From a virus: a stretch of DNA of 64,000 bases. The stretch is taken from positions 34,311 to 98,310 of the IMG/VR virus record IMGVR_UViG_3300023174_000102. One strand, written 5' to 3'. The notes below the pieces were generated by a model. It had not been told where the DNA came from. It saw only the letters and a program-made list of their open reading frames with translations, and did not search any database. Position numbers and translations under genes: made by a program. Shown here in pieces: positions 43,018 through 52,576 of the stretch (its first letter is position 1; the number at the start of each line of letters is the position of its first letter).

Positions 43018-44162
43018 TGACAAGTTTATACAAGAGTGAAGCATCAATAGCAACATCACCAAACCCAGAAAACCCTTCTGACTCTATTAACCCAACAGTT
43101 GGAATGGCTAAGCCTGCAGTAATGCCAGCAGGAAAGAAAAAGAAAAAGAAGTATCGTGCTGCTAAGTCAATCGAATCAACAACTATTTTAAAAGACATGG
43201 TTGCTGAAGGTGACTTTGTTATTGTTGTATGTGAAGATGAAACTCATGTAGGAATTGTGCAGTATGTAATGACTGAAGGAATGCTTGGAATTGCTACATC
43301 CGATTATGCAATTGAGGCATCAGCAGAAAATCCAGCAGTACTTGTTCGTACACTTGAACTTGAAGAAGATGAGGGTATCTGGCAAGAATCAGAATATCTA
43401 GTTGGTGCAGAATCAAAGATGGTTACTAAGATTGAGCCACTTGCACTGGAAATAGAAGTAGTGTCAAATGGATATAAAGATTGTGGATGTCCTACATGCG
43501 AAGCATTAAATGTTGATTGTGAAAACTGTCCTGTATGTTCTCCAATGCCTGGAACTGATTCTGAAGTTGAGATGGCAATGTATGATTCATCTGTTGGTAA
43601 GTCAGAGTGTTGCTCAGGAAATATTTTAAAGCAAGCACCTTGCTGGGATGGTTATGTTCAGCGTGGCATGAAGCCAGGAGATAATGGAAAGATGGTTCCT
43701 AATTGTGTTCCTGCTGCAAAAGCAGATGATTTATTTGAAGATGACGACACAGTTGAATACGATACAGACACAGTATCAAAGGCTGATGGATACTCACCAC
43801 CAGCAGGAGCAAGATCTGCTGCTCGTAGAGCAATTAAGTTTAAGGAAGATGGAAAGGCTAATGGTGCAGGAACTGCAGTTGGCTGGACTCGTGCAGGGCA
43901 GTTAGCAAGAGGAGAGTCACTATCTCTTAGCACTGTTAAGAGAATGTACTCATACTTCTCACGCCATGAAGTAGACAAGAAGGGTAAGGACTGGGGTAAT
44001 ACAGCAAATCCTTCTAACGGATACATCATGTGGTTAGCATGGGGTGGAGATGCAGGTTTCTCATGGTCAAGAGGAATTGTAAATCGTGAAAAGGATAAGG
44101 CTTTGTTTGCTGACTTTGGAAAAGATTATACAAGAAACAAAACAGAAAGACATTCACTATAA
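43017..44162 (+). CDS. Phage protein with Cys-rich centre and RHE/WGGD C-terminal domain
   Basis: 381 residues, TAATG overlap with Dps. A Lys-rich N-terminus, an acidic beta region, a Cys-rich stretch (CGCPTCEALNVDCENCPVC), then a C-terminal domain (YSPPAGARSAARRAIKF; TVKRMYSYFSRHE; WLAWGGDAGFSW) seen in phage head-maturation proteins and other phage proteins. The function here is unclear. Confidence 0.6.
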   Translation: MTSLYKSEASIATSPNPENPSDSINPTVGMAKPAVMPAGKKKKKKYRAAKSIESTTILKDMVAEGDFVIVVCEDETHVGIVQYVMTEGMLGIATSDYAIEASAENPAVLVRTLELEEDEGIWQESEYLVGAESKMVTKIEPLALEIEVVSNGYKDCGCPTCEALNVDCENCPVCSPMPGTDSEVEMAMYDSSVGKSECCSGNILKQAPCWDGYVQRGMKPGDNGKMVPNCVPAAKADDLFEDDDTVEYDTDTVSKADGYSPPAGARSAARRAIKFKEDGKANGAGTAVGWTRAGQLARGESLSLSTVKRMYSYFSRHEVDKKGKDWGNTANPSNGYIMWLAWGGDAGFSWSRGIVNREKDKALFADFGKDYTRNKTERHSL

Positions 44163-44290
44163 TGCCAAAGAAAAAAGCATCAGCATTTAACCCTATTCAG
44201 ATTAAAGATGGATGGATTGTTAGACTATATAAAGATGGTCGAGTCAAGTCTAAGATCGCACCATATGAAGTAAAGCATCCTAAAAAATAA
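44162..44290 (+). CDS. Small basic protein
   Basis: 42 residues, overlaps the previous stop (TAATG). Lys-rich, one strand-turn-strand (GWIVRLYKDGRVKSKI), as in small phage DNA-binding proteins. Last plus-strand gene before the strand switch. Confidence 0.5.
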   Translation: MPKKKASAFNPIQIKDGWIVRLYKDGRVKSKIAPYEVKHPKK

Positions 44291-44326
44291 TGTTGGGTAG
44301 TTTTAAGTCATACCCAGGACTATTAA

Positions 44327-44461
44327 TTACTTTCGCTTTGTAAAACCAAACATCTTTTCTTTTGCATTGCTTGCTGCTTGCTTAAACCCATAAACATATG
44401 AGCCAATCATTAAGCCAACAATTGCTGTTGAGTGTAATAAATAAAATATTGCGCTTCTCAT
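44327..44461 (-). CDS. Small membrane protein after katG
   Basis: 44 residues, strong RBS GGAGAAAAG overlapping the end of katG. One hydrophobic helix (residues 3-24), basic tail. Co-transcribed with katG. Confidence 0.55.
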   Translation of the reverse strand: MRSAIFYLLHSTAIVGLMIGSYVYGFKQAASNAKEKMFGFTKRK

Positions 44462-44474
44462 TTACTTTTCTCCT

Positions 44475-46526
44475 TTAAAATAGATCAGCATTCATTACCT
44501 TTGTCCATGCAGAAACAAAATCATGAACAAACTTTTCCTTAGCATCGTCTGATGCATATACTTCAGCAATTGCTCTGAGTTCTGAGTTAGATGCAAGTAC
44601 GAGATCTACACGAGGGATACCCACTGCCTGATATGCATTTGTATATGAAAGTAATTTAACTAAATAACTATTGTCTAACTTTCCATTATCCAGCATTCTT
44701 ATTCCAGACAATAGCAGAACCATTTCTACTGGAGTTAATCCTAATAAATTAGACTTTTCTACCAAAAGAACCTCTTCTGGAGCAGTGATACTTGGATGAA
44801 TATAGTTGCGGAAAGCGTCAAACTTTGGTTCAAGAACTGCAAATGATTCAGAATCTGTTTGCTCTTGAGTTGCATCTCCACGACTAAACTTTGCATTAAT
44901 AACTACACCAATGTCAGAATTATGTGCAGCAAGTTGAACTCCAACCAAACCAGCAAAAACAATTAGGTCTGCAAGAGATACATCAAATTCAGATTTTATT
45001 TCATTTAAAACAGACACAACTCTGTTAATTGCTTCATGGTCATTTACTTCCCATGTATTCTGTGGAGCAAGAACAATTCTTGCACCGTTAGCACCACCAC
45101 GCTTGTCTGTCTTACGGAATGTTGATGCAGAAGCCCATGCAGTAGTTGTCAAATCAGAAACAGATAAACCAGATGACATAATTTTTTCTTTAATTGCATC
45201 TACATCTTCTTGTGTAAGACTATCTCTTGTAGGCTTACCGACTGGATCTTGCCAGATAAGTTCTTCTGATGGAACTTCCTTACCAAGATATCTTGCAATA
45301 GGGCCCATATCTCTATGTGTTAACTTAAACCAAGCACGAGCAAACTGGTCTGAGAAGTAGTCAAAGTCCTCAAGGAATCTGCGTGAAATCTTCTCATACT
45401 CAGGGTCAAATCTCAATGCAAGGTCTGCTGTTGTCATAACTGGAGCATGAAACTTGCCCTCAACGTGTGCATCTGGAACTAAGTTAGCAGCAGACTCATC
45501 TGTTGGAATCCATTGAGTTGCACCAGCAGGAGACTTTGTTTGTGACCAATCATACTTAAACAATAACTTAAGGTATGAGTTATCCCATTTAGTTGGAGTT
45601 GCAGTCCAGGCACCTTCAATACCACTTGTGATTGTATGTTCTGCATTACCCTTGCCAAATGAATTCTTCCATCCAAGACCAAGTTCTTCAAGTTGAGCAG
45701 CCTCTGGATTAGGACCAACGTGTGAAGGATCTCCAGCCCCATGCGCCTTACCAAATGCGTGTCCACCAGCAATAAGTGCAACGGTTTCTTCATCATTCAT
45801 CGCCATGCGAGCAAAGGTTTCACGAATATCTCGTGCAGAAAGAACTGGATCAGGATTTCCATTAGGTCCTTCAGGGTTTACATAGATCAATCCCATCTGC
45901 ACTGCAGCAAGCGGGTTTTCTAACTCACGGTCTCCGCTATAACGGTTATCTGCAAGCCATTCTTTTTCTGTACCCCAGTAGGAATCATCTGATTCCCAAA
46001 CATCTGCACGACCACCAGCAAAACCAAATGTCTTAAAGCCCATGTTCTCAAGAGCAACGTTACCTGCAAGAATCATTAGGTCTGCCCATGAAATCTTCTT
46101 GCCGTACTTTTGCTTAATTGGCCAAAGAAGTCTACGAGCCTTATCTAAGTTACCATTATCTGGCCAAGAATTTTGTGGAGCAAATCTGTGTAGTCCTTCA
46201 CCTGCACCACCACGACCATCAGTTACTCTGTATGTACCAGCACTGTGCCATGCCATACGAATAAAGAATGGACCATAGTTACCATAGTCTGCAGGCCACC
46301 AATCTTGCGAGGTAGTTAGAAGTGTGTTAATATCATTCTTAACAGCATCAAGATCTAAACTATTAAACTCATTAGCATAGTCAAATCCATCTGGCATAGG
46401 GTCAGACTTCTCTGAATGCTTTCTCAACCCCGATAGGTCTAACTGATTAGTCCACCAGTCCTTGTTTGTTGTTGCATCCTTGCTAGATGATTTGCCAGTT
46501 ACTGGACATTTTTCTTCGCTCATCAT
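44475..46526 (-). CDS. katG: Catalase-peroxidase KatG
   Basis: 683 residues from ATG 46526 (AAAGAGA upstream); a longer in-frame reading to 46721 runs through tRNA genes and is rejected. N-terminal haem domain complete: distal Arg90-Trp93-His94, adduct residues Trp93-Tyr215-Met241, proximal His256. The C-terminal domain is the usual inactive duplicate. Slightly shorter than the common 720-740. Breaks down H2O2. Phage-borne KatG is unusual; an extended -10 promoter sits between it and tRNA-Arg. Confidence 0.95.
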   Translation of the reverse strand: MMSEEKCPVTGKSSSKDATTNKDWWTNQLDLSGLRKHSEKSDPMPDGFDYANEFNSLDLDAVKNDINTLLTTSQDWWPADYGNYGPFFIRMAWHSAGTYRVTDGRGGAGEGLHRFAPQNSWPDNGNLDKARRLLWPIKQKYGKKISWADLMILAGNVALENMGFKTFGFAGGRADVWESDDSYWGTEKEWLADNRYSGDRELENPLAAVQMGLIYVNPEGPNGNPDPVLSARDIRETFARMAMNDEETVALIAGGHAFGKAHGAGDPSHVGPNPEAAQLEELGLGWKNSFGKGNAEHTITSGIEGAWTATPTKWDNSYLKLLFKYDWSQTKSPAGATQWIPTDESAANLVPDAHVEGKFHAPVMTTADLALRFDPEYEKISRRFLEDFDYFSDQFARAWFKLTHRDMGPIARYLGKEVPSEELIWQDPVGKPTRDSLTQEDVDAIKEKIMSSGLSVSDLTTTAWASASTFRKTDKRGGANGARIVLAPQNTWEVNDHEAINRVVSVLNEIKSEFDVSLADLIVFAGLVGVQLAAHNSDIGVVINAKFSRGDATQEQTDSESFAVLEPKFDAFRNYIHPSITAPEEVLLVEKSNLLGLTPVEMVLLLSGIRMLDNGKLDNSYLVKLLSYTNAYQAVGIPRVDLVLASNSELRAIAEVYASDDAKEKFVHDFVSAWTKVMNADLF

Positions 46527-46551
46527 GTATCTCTTTCTCTCGTTTACTTCA

Positions 46552-46560
46552 ATTATACCA
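46552..46560 (-). promoter_or_regulatory. Extended -10 promoter of katG
   Basis: TGG-TATAAT on the minus strand, three bases after the tRNA-Arg end. Confidence 0.6.
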
Positions 46561-46562
46561 CG

Positions 46563-46634
46563 CACCCCTGGCAGGAATCGAACCTGCGACAAACGGATTA
46601 GAAGTCCGCTACTCTTCCGCTGAGTTACAGAGGT
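46563..46634 (-). tRNA. tRNA-Arg (TCT)
   Basis: Acceptor ACCTCTG/CAGGGGT, anticodon stem CGGA/TCCG with loop CTTCTAA, T loop TTCGATT. Reads AGA. Confidence 0.92.
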
Positions 46635-46638
46635 CCAG

Positions 46639-46712
46639 TACATCTGGAAGGACTTGAACCTTCGGCTCTCTGCATATAAGGCAGGTACTCTAACCAACTG
46701 AGTTACAGATGT
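46639..46712 (-). tRNA. tRNA-Ile (TAT)
   Basis: Acceptor ACATCTG/CAGATGT, D stem ACTC/GAGT, T stem GAAGG/CCTTC. Loop CTTATAT gives anticodon TAT, reading ATA. Position 27-43 of the anticodon stem is a C-A mismatch. Confidence 0.85.
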
Positions 46713-46716
46713 GTAG

Positions 46717-46791
46717 TACACCAGGTAGGACTTGAACCTACGAATAGCCGAATTATGAGTTCGGTGCCTTAACCAACTTGGCTACTGGTGC
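46717..46791 (-). tRNA. tRNA-Met (CAT)
   Basis: Acceptor GCACCAG/CTGGTGT (first pair G-T), anticodon stem CCGAA/TTCGG with loop CTCATAA. Lacks the three G-C pairs of initiator tRNA; elongator Met or a lysidine-type Ile tRNA. Confidence 0.9.
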
Positions 46792-46797
46792 TAGACC

Positions 46798-46941
46798 TTA
46801 TTTAATTAATAAACCAAAGAATGTTCCTATTAAGAAACAAAGAATTCCAACCGTCCAATGATAGTAGGTTTTCATATGCTCTTTAATGATCGCATGCTTT
46901 ATTTCATCTGGTATCTTTTTTAGTTTATCGTAATCAATCAC
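46798..46941 (-). CDS. Small membrane protein
   Basis: 47 residues, GTG start with GGAGA upstream. N-terminal charged helix, C-terminal transmembrane helix (about 27-46). Confidence 0.5.
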   Translation of the reverse strand: MIDYDKLKKIPDEIKHAIIKEHMKTYYHWTVGILCFLIGTFFGLLIK

Positions 46942-46955
46942 GACTATCTCCAGTT

Positions 46956-47117
46956 CTAGTTAGGCACTGACCGCAATGACCCAAGAACAATTTCTTCTCT
47001 GATCCTTTGCTGTCTGCGCTCAAACCTTGAAAGATGTGGCTTTGCTTGTGTTCTTTTCTTGTTCTTTGCTGCTCTCTTGATCTTATGTTGAGAGACTTTA
47101 TTGTTTGTCTTTTTCAT
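46956..47117 (-). CDS. Small very basic protein
   Basis: 53 residues, about a third Lys/Arg (KRAAKNKKRTQ; RFERRQQRIRE). TGG-TATGAT six bases upstream of the ATG. Likely nucleic-acid binding. Confidence 0.55.
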   Translation of the reverse strand: MKKTNNKVSQHKIKRAAKNKKRTQAKPHLSRFERRQQRIREEIVLGSLRSVPN

Positions 47118-47123
47118 GTACTA

Positions 47124-47132
47124 ATCATACCA
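47124..47132 (-). promoter_or_regulatory. Extended -10, leaderless
   Basis: TGG-TATGAT, six bases, ATG 47117. Confidence 0.5.
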
Positions 47133-47148
47133 TTCTCCATACTGTGTG

Positions 47149-47598
47149 TCAACTCTTATCCCCATCCCATGTTCCTATTTTTGTTGTGAGAATCTCGTGA
47201 TCTTTCCATAATTTTATTACATTAGGATTATCATCAACAGCATAAGTTACGTCCCATAAACTACTTATCTTATCAAGAATATCTTTTTTTACTTCATAGT
47301 CTGGTCTATTATCATTGTCTGCCCTCATAAATAATGCATGAGATCTTATATTGTTTTTGGCAAGCCACATAGAAGTTAGCCCACGATATTTTTCTTTGCG
47401 AGATGTTACAACTAAAATACAGTGTCCATCACTGACAGAATTATTAAGCATTTCAACAACATCTATATTTGGCAGGGCATCAATAGAGGCCTCATGGAAG
47501 GCGTTGTAATCCCTATTAGAGCCACGAACATAATGAAGGTATGCATCTACATTGGCTAGAGTGCCATCTATATCATATATATGTGCTGTTGGTTTCAT
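47149..47598 (-). CDS. HAD phosphatase, polynucleotide-kinase 3'-phosphatase-like
   Basis: 149 residues. DIDGTLANVD (HAD motif I), VVTSRKEKYR (motif II Thr/Ser), late Asp pair (AVDDNPNVI). Resembles the phosphatase half of T4 Pnkp, which trims 3'-phosphates in RNA or DNA repair. No kinase domain attached. Leaderless start. Confidence 0.75.
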   Translation of the reverse strand: MKPTAHIYDIDGTLANVDAYLHYVRGSNRDYNAFHEASIDALPNIDVVEMLNNSVSDGHCILVVTSRKEKYRGLTSMWLAKNNIRSHALFMRADNDNRPDYEVKKDILDKISSLWDVTYAVDDNPNVIKLWKDHEILTTKIGTWDGDKS

Positions 47599-47604
47599 AT
47601 CTTA

Positions 47605-47610
47605 AGTATA
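47605..47610 (-). promoter_or_regulatory. -10 box of leaderless promoter
   Basis: TATACT, six bases, ATG 47598. Confidence 0.55.
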
Positions 47611-47614
47611 CTCT

Positions 47615-48625
47615 TTATACTTGTTTTTCATTATATAGATTGTAAAAAAAATCTGCAAAGTGTTCTTGAACATGTATTCCTGGATGAGAATATTCAGTAC
47701 TTTTTTTACCATCAATAAAATAGTAGTCAGAACCTTGGTTCCAAGATGGATGATCTCTGAACTCGTGTTCATGAGCACCTGAATTGCACATATTGCTTAT
47801 AAATGATCCAGGACCATCAAAACTGTCACCAGCAGTATAAAATGTTGTAAAATTTTTTAATTTAAAATTTTCTATTTTGCCTAATTCTTCTAAAATATAA
47901 GAACTTGGAGCGTTCCAGGTTGTCCAATATAGTTTTATGTTGTTTGCTAAACAAAATGCTTCTAAAATATAAATAAAATTAACAGAGTCTAATATTAGTT
48001 GGTGTGGAGAGACTGAATCCTCTATGTATTTTTGATTTTCTATTTCCATAAAGATTGACTTTTTGTCTTTAATTATTACTGGGTTACAAAAAATATATTC
48101 TAGTTTATCTTTTGTTCCAATATCTCCTCTGACAACTCTTGATTTATAAAATTCTTTATCTACCACAACCATACTTCTAAAAAAATCTGGAAATAAACAA
48201 AAAATTTCTTTTGGCATTTTAGTATTTAAACAGTATTGAATTATGTTAGTGCAAATACTTTTTACTGATCCTCCAGGATTTCCTAAGTTAGTAACACTTT
48301 TATTAATTTTTTTGCTTAAAAGGTTTGTCCACCTACCTAATTCTGGAACACCAATACCAAATGTTATAGAGCAACCAGATGCAATTATGTCTGAATTTTC
48401 GTCAATCTCTCCTCTGCAACCAATAGAGTTTATTTCGTATGTATTTTCCTCATCAATTGTTTCTAAAGAATTTCCTTTACTAATACGCTCTGAATGAACA
48501 GGATTTTTTCGAAATGGCCCATAGAATCCAACATGTGTTGTATCTGAAAAAAATTTGTTTAAGTACCAATCATTTTCTTTTTCTAATTTATAAAAAGAAA
48601 GAATATCTCTTGTTAAAAATTTCAT
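47615..48625 (-). CDS. SGNH-hydrolase-like protein, copy 3
   Basis: 336 residues. IIASGCSITFGIGV (block I Ser), VTNLGNPGGS (block II), and HPGIHVQEHFADFF (late His). A distant relative of the pair at 27.7-29.5 kb. Probable glycan esterase or transferase; leaderless start. Confidence 0.6.
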   Translation of the reverse strand: MKFLTRDILSFYKLEKENDWYLNKFFSDTTHVGFYGPFRKNPVHSERISKGNSLETIDEENTYEINSIGCRGEIDENSDIIASGCSITFGIGVPELGRWTNLLSKKINKSVTNLGNPGGSVKSICTNIIQYCLNTKMPKEIFCLFPDFFRSMVVVDKEFYKSRVVRGDIGTKDKLEYIFCNPVIIKDKKSIFMEIENQKYIEDSVSPHQLILDSVNFIYILEAFCLANNIKLYWTTWNAPSSYILEELGKIENFKLKNFTTFYTAGDSFDGPGSFISNMCNSGAHEHEFRDHPSWNQGSDYYFIDGKKSTEYSHPGIHVQEHFADFFYNLYNEKQV

Positions 48626-48630
48626 AATTA

Positions 48631-48639
48631 ATTATATCA
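48631..48639 (-). promoter_or_regulatory. Extended -10, leaderless
   Basis: TGA-TATAAT, five bases, ATG 48625. Confidence 0.5.
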
Positions 48640-48669
48640 CAAGGCCATAGAAGTTATTATGAGTCTTTA

Positions 48670-48759
48670 TTAGTCTTGATTTACTTTGTATGTCATAATA
48701 AAATAACATGTTACGTAGCCCGCAATAAATGCTGGCAATAAAAAAAATAAACTAATCAT
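48670..48759 (-). CDS. Small membrane peptide
   Basis: 29 residues, one hydrophobic helix, ATGA overlap with the upstream gene. Small but well coupled. Confidence 0.4.
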   Translation of the reverse strand: MISLFFLLPAFIAGYVTCYFIMTYKVNQD

Positions 48760-48923
48760 TCAAAATCTACCTGTCTCTCAAACATACTCTCTTCTCCTCT
48801 TGCAACCTTTGCTGCAAGCATACGCATTCCCAATCCGTTTAGTTGTGCGTTGTCTTCTCCAAGATCAATGGCTTCAATAGCCCTTGCAATCTCTTCTCTT
48901 AACATTATTTCATCTAAACTCAT
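48756..48923 (-). CDS. Small helical protein
   Basis: 55 residues, ATGA overlaps on both sides. Acidic amphipathic helices (LREEIARAIEAID). Confidence 0.5.
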   Translation of the reverse strand: MSLDEIMLREEIARAIEAIDLGEDNAQLNGLGMRMLAAKVARGEESMFERQVDFE

Positions 48924-49048
48924 TTAGTTTGTTCCTTCTCATCTTTTTCCCATACTTTCTTTCCATCTTTGTAGACAGGCCAGTAGCCCAAGGCTCTCCA
49001 ATCCATCTTAGTAATCTTAGGCTCTCTTGGCACACCACACCTGCCCAT
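48920..49048 (-). CDS. Small hypothetical protein
   Basis: 42 residues, basic, Trp-rich (DWRALGYWPVYKDGKKVW). ATGA overlap downstream, 32-base overlap with the gene upstream in another frame. Confidence 0.4.
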   Translation of the reverse strand: MGRCGVPREPKITKMDWRALGYWPVYKDGKKVWEKDEKEQTK

Positions 49049-49124
49049 CACTCATAGTCTGATGAGTTTCCCAAAATAAAGGATCTTTTTTTGACATCTC
49101 ACACTTCAAGCATTCGTTCTTCAT
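49017..49124 (-). CDS. Small zinc-binding-like peptide
   Basis: 35 residues with Cys-x2-Cys (CLKC) and a later Cys. ATGA overlap with the upstream gene. Confidence 0.4.
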   Translation of the reverse strand: MKNECLKCEMSKKDPLFWETHQTMSDGQVWCAKRA

Positions 49125-49240
49125 TGTCTATGCCGTTTCTTATTGCCAAACTTAGATTTAACATCAGCCTTAGCCTGATTAACTATTGCATTCGTAATGT
49201 CTTCAACATCAAACTCTTGGTCAAACTCTGCTTCATTCAT
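49121..49240 (-). CDS. Small hypothetical protein
   Basis: 39 residues, acidic start and basic end (KSKFGNKKRHRQ). ATGA overlaps at both ends. Confidence 0.45.
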   Translation of the reverse strand: MNEAEFDQEFDVEDITNAIVNQAKADVKSKFGNKKRHRQ

Positions 49241-49536
49241 TCTGATTCCTTAATATGATTTAGTTTAGTATTGTAATAATTAGTAGAGGAACCGTGTTTC
49301 ATTTTTCTTAACTTCTTCCACACTGCAAATTTAAGACCAAGTTTTGTATAGGCAAGCCCACCCCTACCCATCCTGCTATAGTAAACTTCATTGTAGCGAT
49401 TAGATAGTTCTTGATTAAACTGTTGAACTTCCCAAAACATAGCATGCTTGCCATATCTCCAGTCCTTCTCAATTTTTACCCTGATTAATTCAGCAGGTGG
49501 TTCAATTTGTGAATATGTTTCTTTACGCTGTTTCAT
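49237..49536 (-). CDS. Hypothetical protein
   Basis: 99 residues, basic, aromatic-rich (HAMFWEVQQFNQELSNRYNEVYYSRMG). ATGA overlaps at both ends. No family recognised. Confidence 0.55.
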   Translation of the reverse strand: MKQRKETYSQIEPPAELIRVKIEKDWRYGKHAMFWEVQQFNQELSNRYNEVYYSRMGRGGLAYTKLGLKFAVWKKLRKMKHGSSTNYYNTKLNHIKESE

Positions 49537-49706
49537 AGTTCTATCTCAAAACTTGGTGCTGATCTTTGTGCTCTTTTCATATACCGTTTTGCAGACCAAA
49601 TTGCACCCCATTTGGTAAGTGCATACCATCCTACAGTTCCACTCTTGTCATTAATTCTCCAAAACCAACCCATGTATTCATTTGATTTGTAAACTGTTGC
49701 TTTCAT
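49533..49706 (-). CDS. Small Trp-rich protein
   Basis: 57 residues, ATGA overlap with the next gene. Six Trp or Tyr clusters (MGWFWRIND; GWYALTKWGAIW). Possibly a compact beta protein. Confidence 0.5.
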   Translation of the reverse strand: MKATVYKSNEYMGWFWRINDKSGTVGWYALTKWGAIWSAKRYMKRAQRSAPSFEIEL

Positions 49707-49707
49707 T

Positions 49708-50076
49708 TTAAGCCTTTCTCAATTCTGCTTTTAGTTCTCGTCTAATAGTCTTCCAGTCATGCTCAGTGTAGTACCAACGATTAGCATTATTATTAGTAAT
49801 ATAATCTCTTACTTCTTCTGCAGTTCCCCAAAAAATTCCTTTAATGACATCTTCTTTTAATTCATTAAACTCTTCATCATTTTCACAGCCTTGCAGGACA
49901 TCACAGCCAGAACATGATCCATATCCAATAACAGTAAAGCCAAACTTTTCACCATTTTTTAGCAGGTATACATAATCACCCTGCCATTCTCCAATAATAT
50001 ATTCTTTAATAATTTCTCCCTGAGTAGCAACAATCCCATCATATCCCATAGGTGGTGAATAATATTCGTATTTCAT
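49708..50076 (-). CDS. Hypothetical protein with Cys cluster
   Basis: 122 residues from ATG 50076 (GGAG upstream; TAATG overlap). CSGCDVLQGC could bind a metal. Acidic. Confidence 0.5.
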   Translation of the reverse strand: MKYEYYSPPMGYDGIVATQGEIIKEYIIGEWQGDYVYLLKNGEKFGFTVIGYGSCSGCDVLQGCENDEEFNELKEDVIKGIFWGTAEEVRDYITNNNANRWYYTEHDWKTIRRELKAELRKA

Positions 50077-50228
50077 TACAAACTCCAACCTGATGATGGT
50101 GGTGGTAAATCTACTGGGGTTTCATAGTTGAACTGATACTGAGGTGGGTAACACCCAGCACAATTTGAACGCTTAAAAATGTGAAGGCATTGAAATACAG
50201 TAGGAAATGGTAATTCATTGTGTGTCAT
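50076..50228 (-). CDS. Small Cys-containing protein
   Basis: 50 residues. Two Cys spaced CAGC plus one earlier Cys-His; proline-rich end. Overlaps neighbours at both ends. Confidence 0.45.
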   Translation of the reverse strand: MTHNELPFPTVFQCLHIFKRSNCAGCYPPQYQFNYETPVDLPPPSSGWSL

Positions 50229-50385
50229 TATCTACTCTTTCTAAGTTATAAATACCTTGAAAAATTGCCCAGGTAATGGGAAATGCTAATAAAACTATAA
50301 AACTAATACCAAATACTGGCGAGATCAAAGCAGTAACTGCCACCCCCTTAAGCATTCCTTTTGTTAAATCTTTATCATGTATCAT
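50215..50385 (-). CDS. Small membrane protein
   Basis: 56 residues, GGAG upstream. Hydrophobic helix of about 30 residues (15-45). Overlaps the next gene by 14 bases. Confidence 0.5.
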   Translation of the reverse strand: MIHDKDLTKGMLKGVAVTALISPVFGISFIVLLAFPITWAIFQGIYNLERVDNDTQ

Positions 50386-50522
50386 TTAAATAACTCCACT
50401 CCTATATACCACTTAAACAAGTATAGCCCAACTTCCCATTCATTGTCAATAGGGTAAGCCCAGTTATGTGCATAGAATCCAATAGAGTAACTTGCAACTT
50501 GTTTGCCACGATTAATTTTCAT
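50382..50522 (-). CDS. Small hypothetical protein, paralogue of 52245-52385
   Basis: 46 residues, ATGA overlap downstream. Shares length and a pattern of aromatic strand ending in a W/Y-L/I helix with the protein at 52245. Confidence 0.45.
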   Translation of the reverse strand: MKINRGKQVASYSIGFYAHNWAYPIDNEWEVGLYLFKWYIGVELFK

Positions 50523-50531
50523 ACAACTTCC

Positions 50532-50900
50532 TTAGTTGTCCAAGATGTCAAGAATTTTTTTAGCAATATAATGCTCTACTGGAGGATTTCCACGGTAGTC
50601 AGTATCTGCTAAACTCTTGGCAAGTTCTCTAATCTTTTCTAACTTCTGCTCTTCAGCAATACGCTTACGCCAATAAGCCTCAGTTGAATGTCCTTGTGGA
50701 CTCCAATCTTGAACCATAGCAATGTTACTTTGTGCTATTACAGTTCCATCTTCACACCAGTGATCTCTACCATATGGATATACCTTTAAACACTTATGGC
50801 ATGTATTAACATCTCCAGCAACTACGTTTAGTTTGTTATCTGCATTAAAGACTCCTGAATTAATTAAACCGTTAAATGTGTTTTCATCTTTATTTATCAT
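50532..50900 (-). CDS. Hypothetical protein with Cys motif
   Basis: 122 residues, RBS AAAGGAG. CHKC, later His-Trp-Cys (DHWC), then a C-terminal helical region. Possible zinc site. Confidence 0.5.
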   Translation of the reverse strand: MINKDENTFNGLINSGVFNADNKLNVVAGDVNTCHKCLKVYPYGRDHWCEDGTVIAQSNIAMVQDWSPQGHSTEAYWRKRIAEEQKLEKIRELAKSLADTDYRGNPPVEHYIAKKILDILDN

Positions 50901-51195
50901 TATGCTAACTCCTTTTCAATAGATCTGATAGTTGGGCAGGGATATTCTTGTGTAAAACCATTGCCTGAACAATCACTGCACTGCTCTGCATATAATGGAT
51001 TGTCTTCTCCGTCATAGCCTCCACTCCATTGCATAACAGGCTTATGTAATTCCACTACTGCAAGAAGTGCATTGCTTTGAAACCAATGTTGTCTTGCTGT
51101 ATTGATTGTTATATCACCGTTAATTACACCATGATTTAAATACTTAGTTATTTCGTGATCTGTTTGTACTTTTTTTAGTAGTTCATCATGTGTCA

Positions 51196-51196
<1 letters not shown>
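50900..51196 (-). CDS. MTHDELL-family protein A
   Basis: 98 residues. Begins MTHDELL, has LLAVVELHKP, CSDC, then YPCPTIRSIEKEL at the end. Paralogue of 51671-51943. One-base stop/start overlaps with both neighbours. Confidence 0.55.
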
Positions 51197-51942
<746 letters not shown>

Positions 51943-51943
<1 letters not shown>

Positions 51944-52248
51944 TATAAATGCCCCTTAAAGTAATCGCATTCTTCACAATATTCATCACAGTCTCCGCAT
52001 TGATCACACCATAAAAATTCAACATTATGGTTATCGCATGTCTCCCAGTGGTAATCATGTCCATACTCTGAATACTTATGGATACATGCATTCATTGCAT
52101 CTTCCTTGGTATCAAAGCGGGGATCGTCAAGAGTAGCCTCTGGAATAATCTCTTCACCATCATCATCTACATCTGAAGCAAACCCCATAACATATGTAAA
52201 TCCACCTGCTGGATGTTTTCTAACTAAATAATAGTTGTCTGCACTCAT
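51943..52248 (-). CDS. Cys-rich acidic protein
   Basis: 101 residues. C-terminal cluster CDQCGDCDEYCEEC could hold one or two zinc ions. Strongly acidic. Confidence 0.55.
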
Positions 52249-52385
52249 CTATAATTCCTTTCAATAATTAAATACCAATGTATAAAAGTAATGCTAAGAA
52301 ATCTTTCTCTTGGATAGAACTCAATTGCAAAACCCCAGCCATCACAGACACCATACTTTATCCAGCCCTTTGTAAAATATCTCAT
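52245..52385 (-). CDS. Small hypothetical protein, paralogue of 50382-50522
   Basis: 46 residues, ATGA overlaps on both sides. KGWIKYGVCDGWGFAIEFYP, then a hydrophobic end. Confidence 0.45.
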   Translation of the reverse strand: MRYFTKGWIKYGVCDGWGFAIEFYPRERFLSITFIHWYLIIERNYR

Positions 52386-52576
52386 GCTCTTGCCGTTTTT
52401 TCAAGGTAGTGAATCACATCACAATCTATATCACAAAGATCTAAAGAGATAATATCTGCTACAATATCTGATCTAATTGAATTCATTATTGCTCGTGTTA
52501 GTTGCTCATCAATATCTAATTCAAGGTTAACATACTTAACCCATGGTTTGCGTAATGTATATGGACCTATTTTCAT
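52382..52576 (-). CDS. Hypothetical protein
   Basis: 64 residues, acidic helical. No RBS; TGC-TATGAT six bases upstream. Confidence 0.5.
   Translation of the reverse strand: MKIGPYTLRKPWVKYVNLELDIDEQLTRAIMNSIRSDIVADIISLDLCDIDCDVIHYLEKTARA

Noticed and set aside
44301-44317. Bidirectional terminator between convergent genes
   Set aside because: GGGTA/TACCC stem is short and lacks flanking T runs.
46527-46721. 65-residue N-terminal extension of KatG
   Set aside because: It runs through tRNA-Arg, most of tRNA-Ile and the katG promoter; family alignment starts at [10 protein letters not shown].
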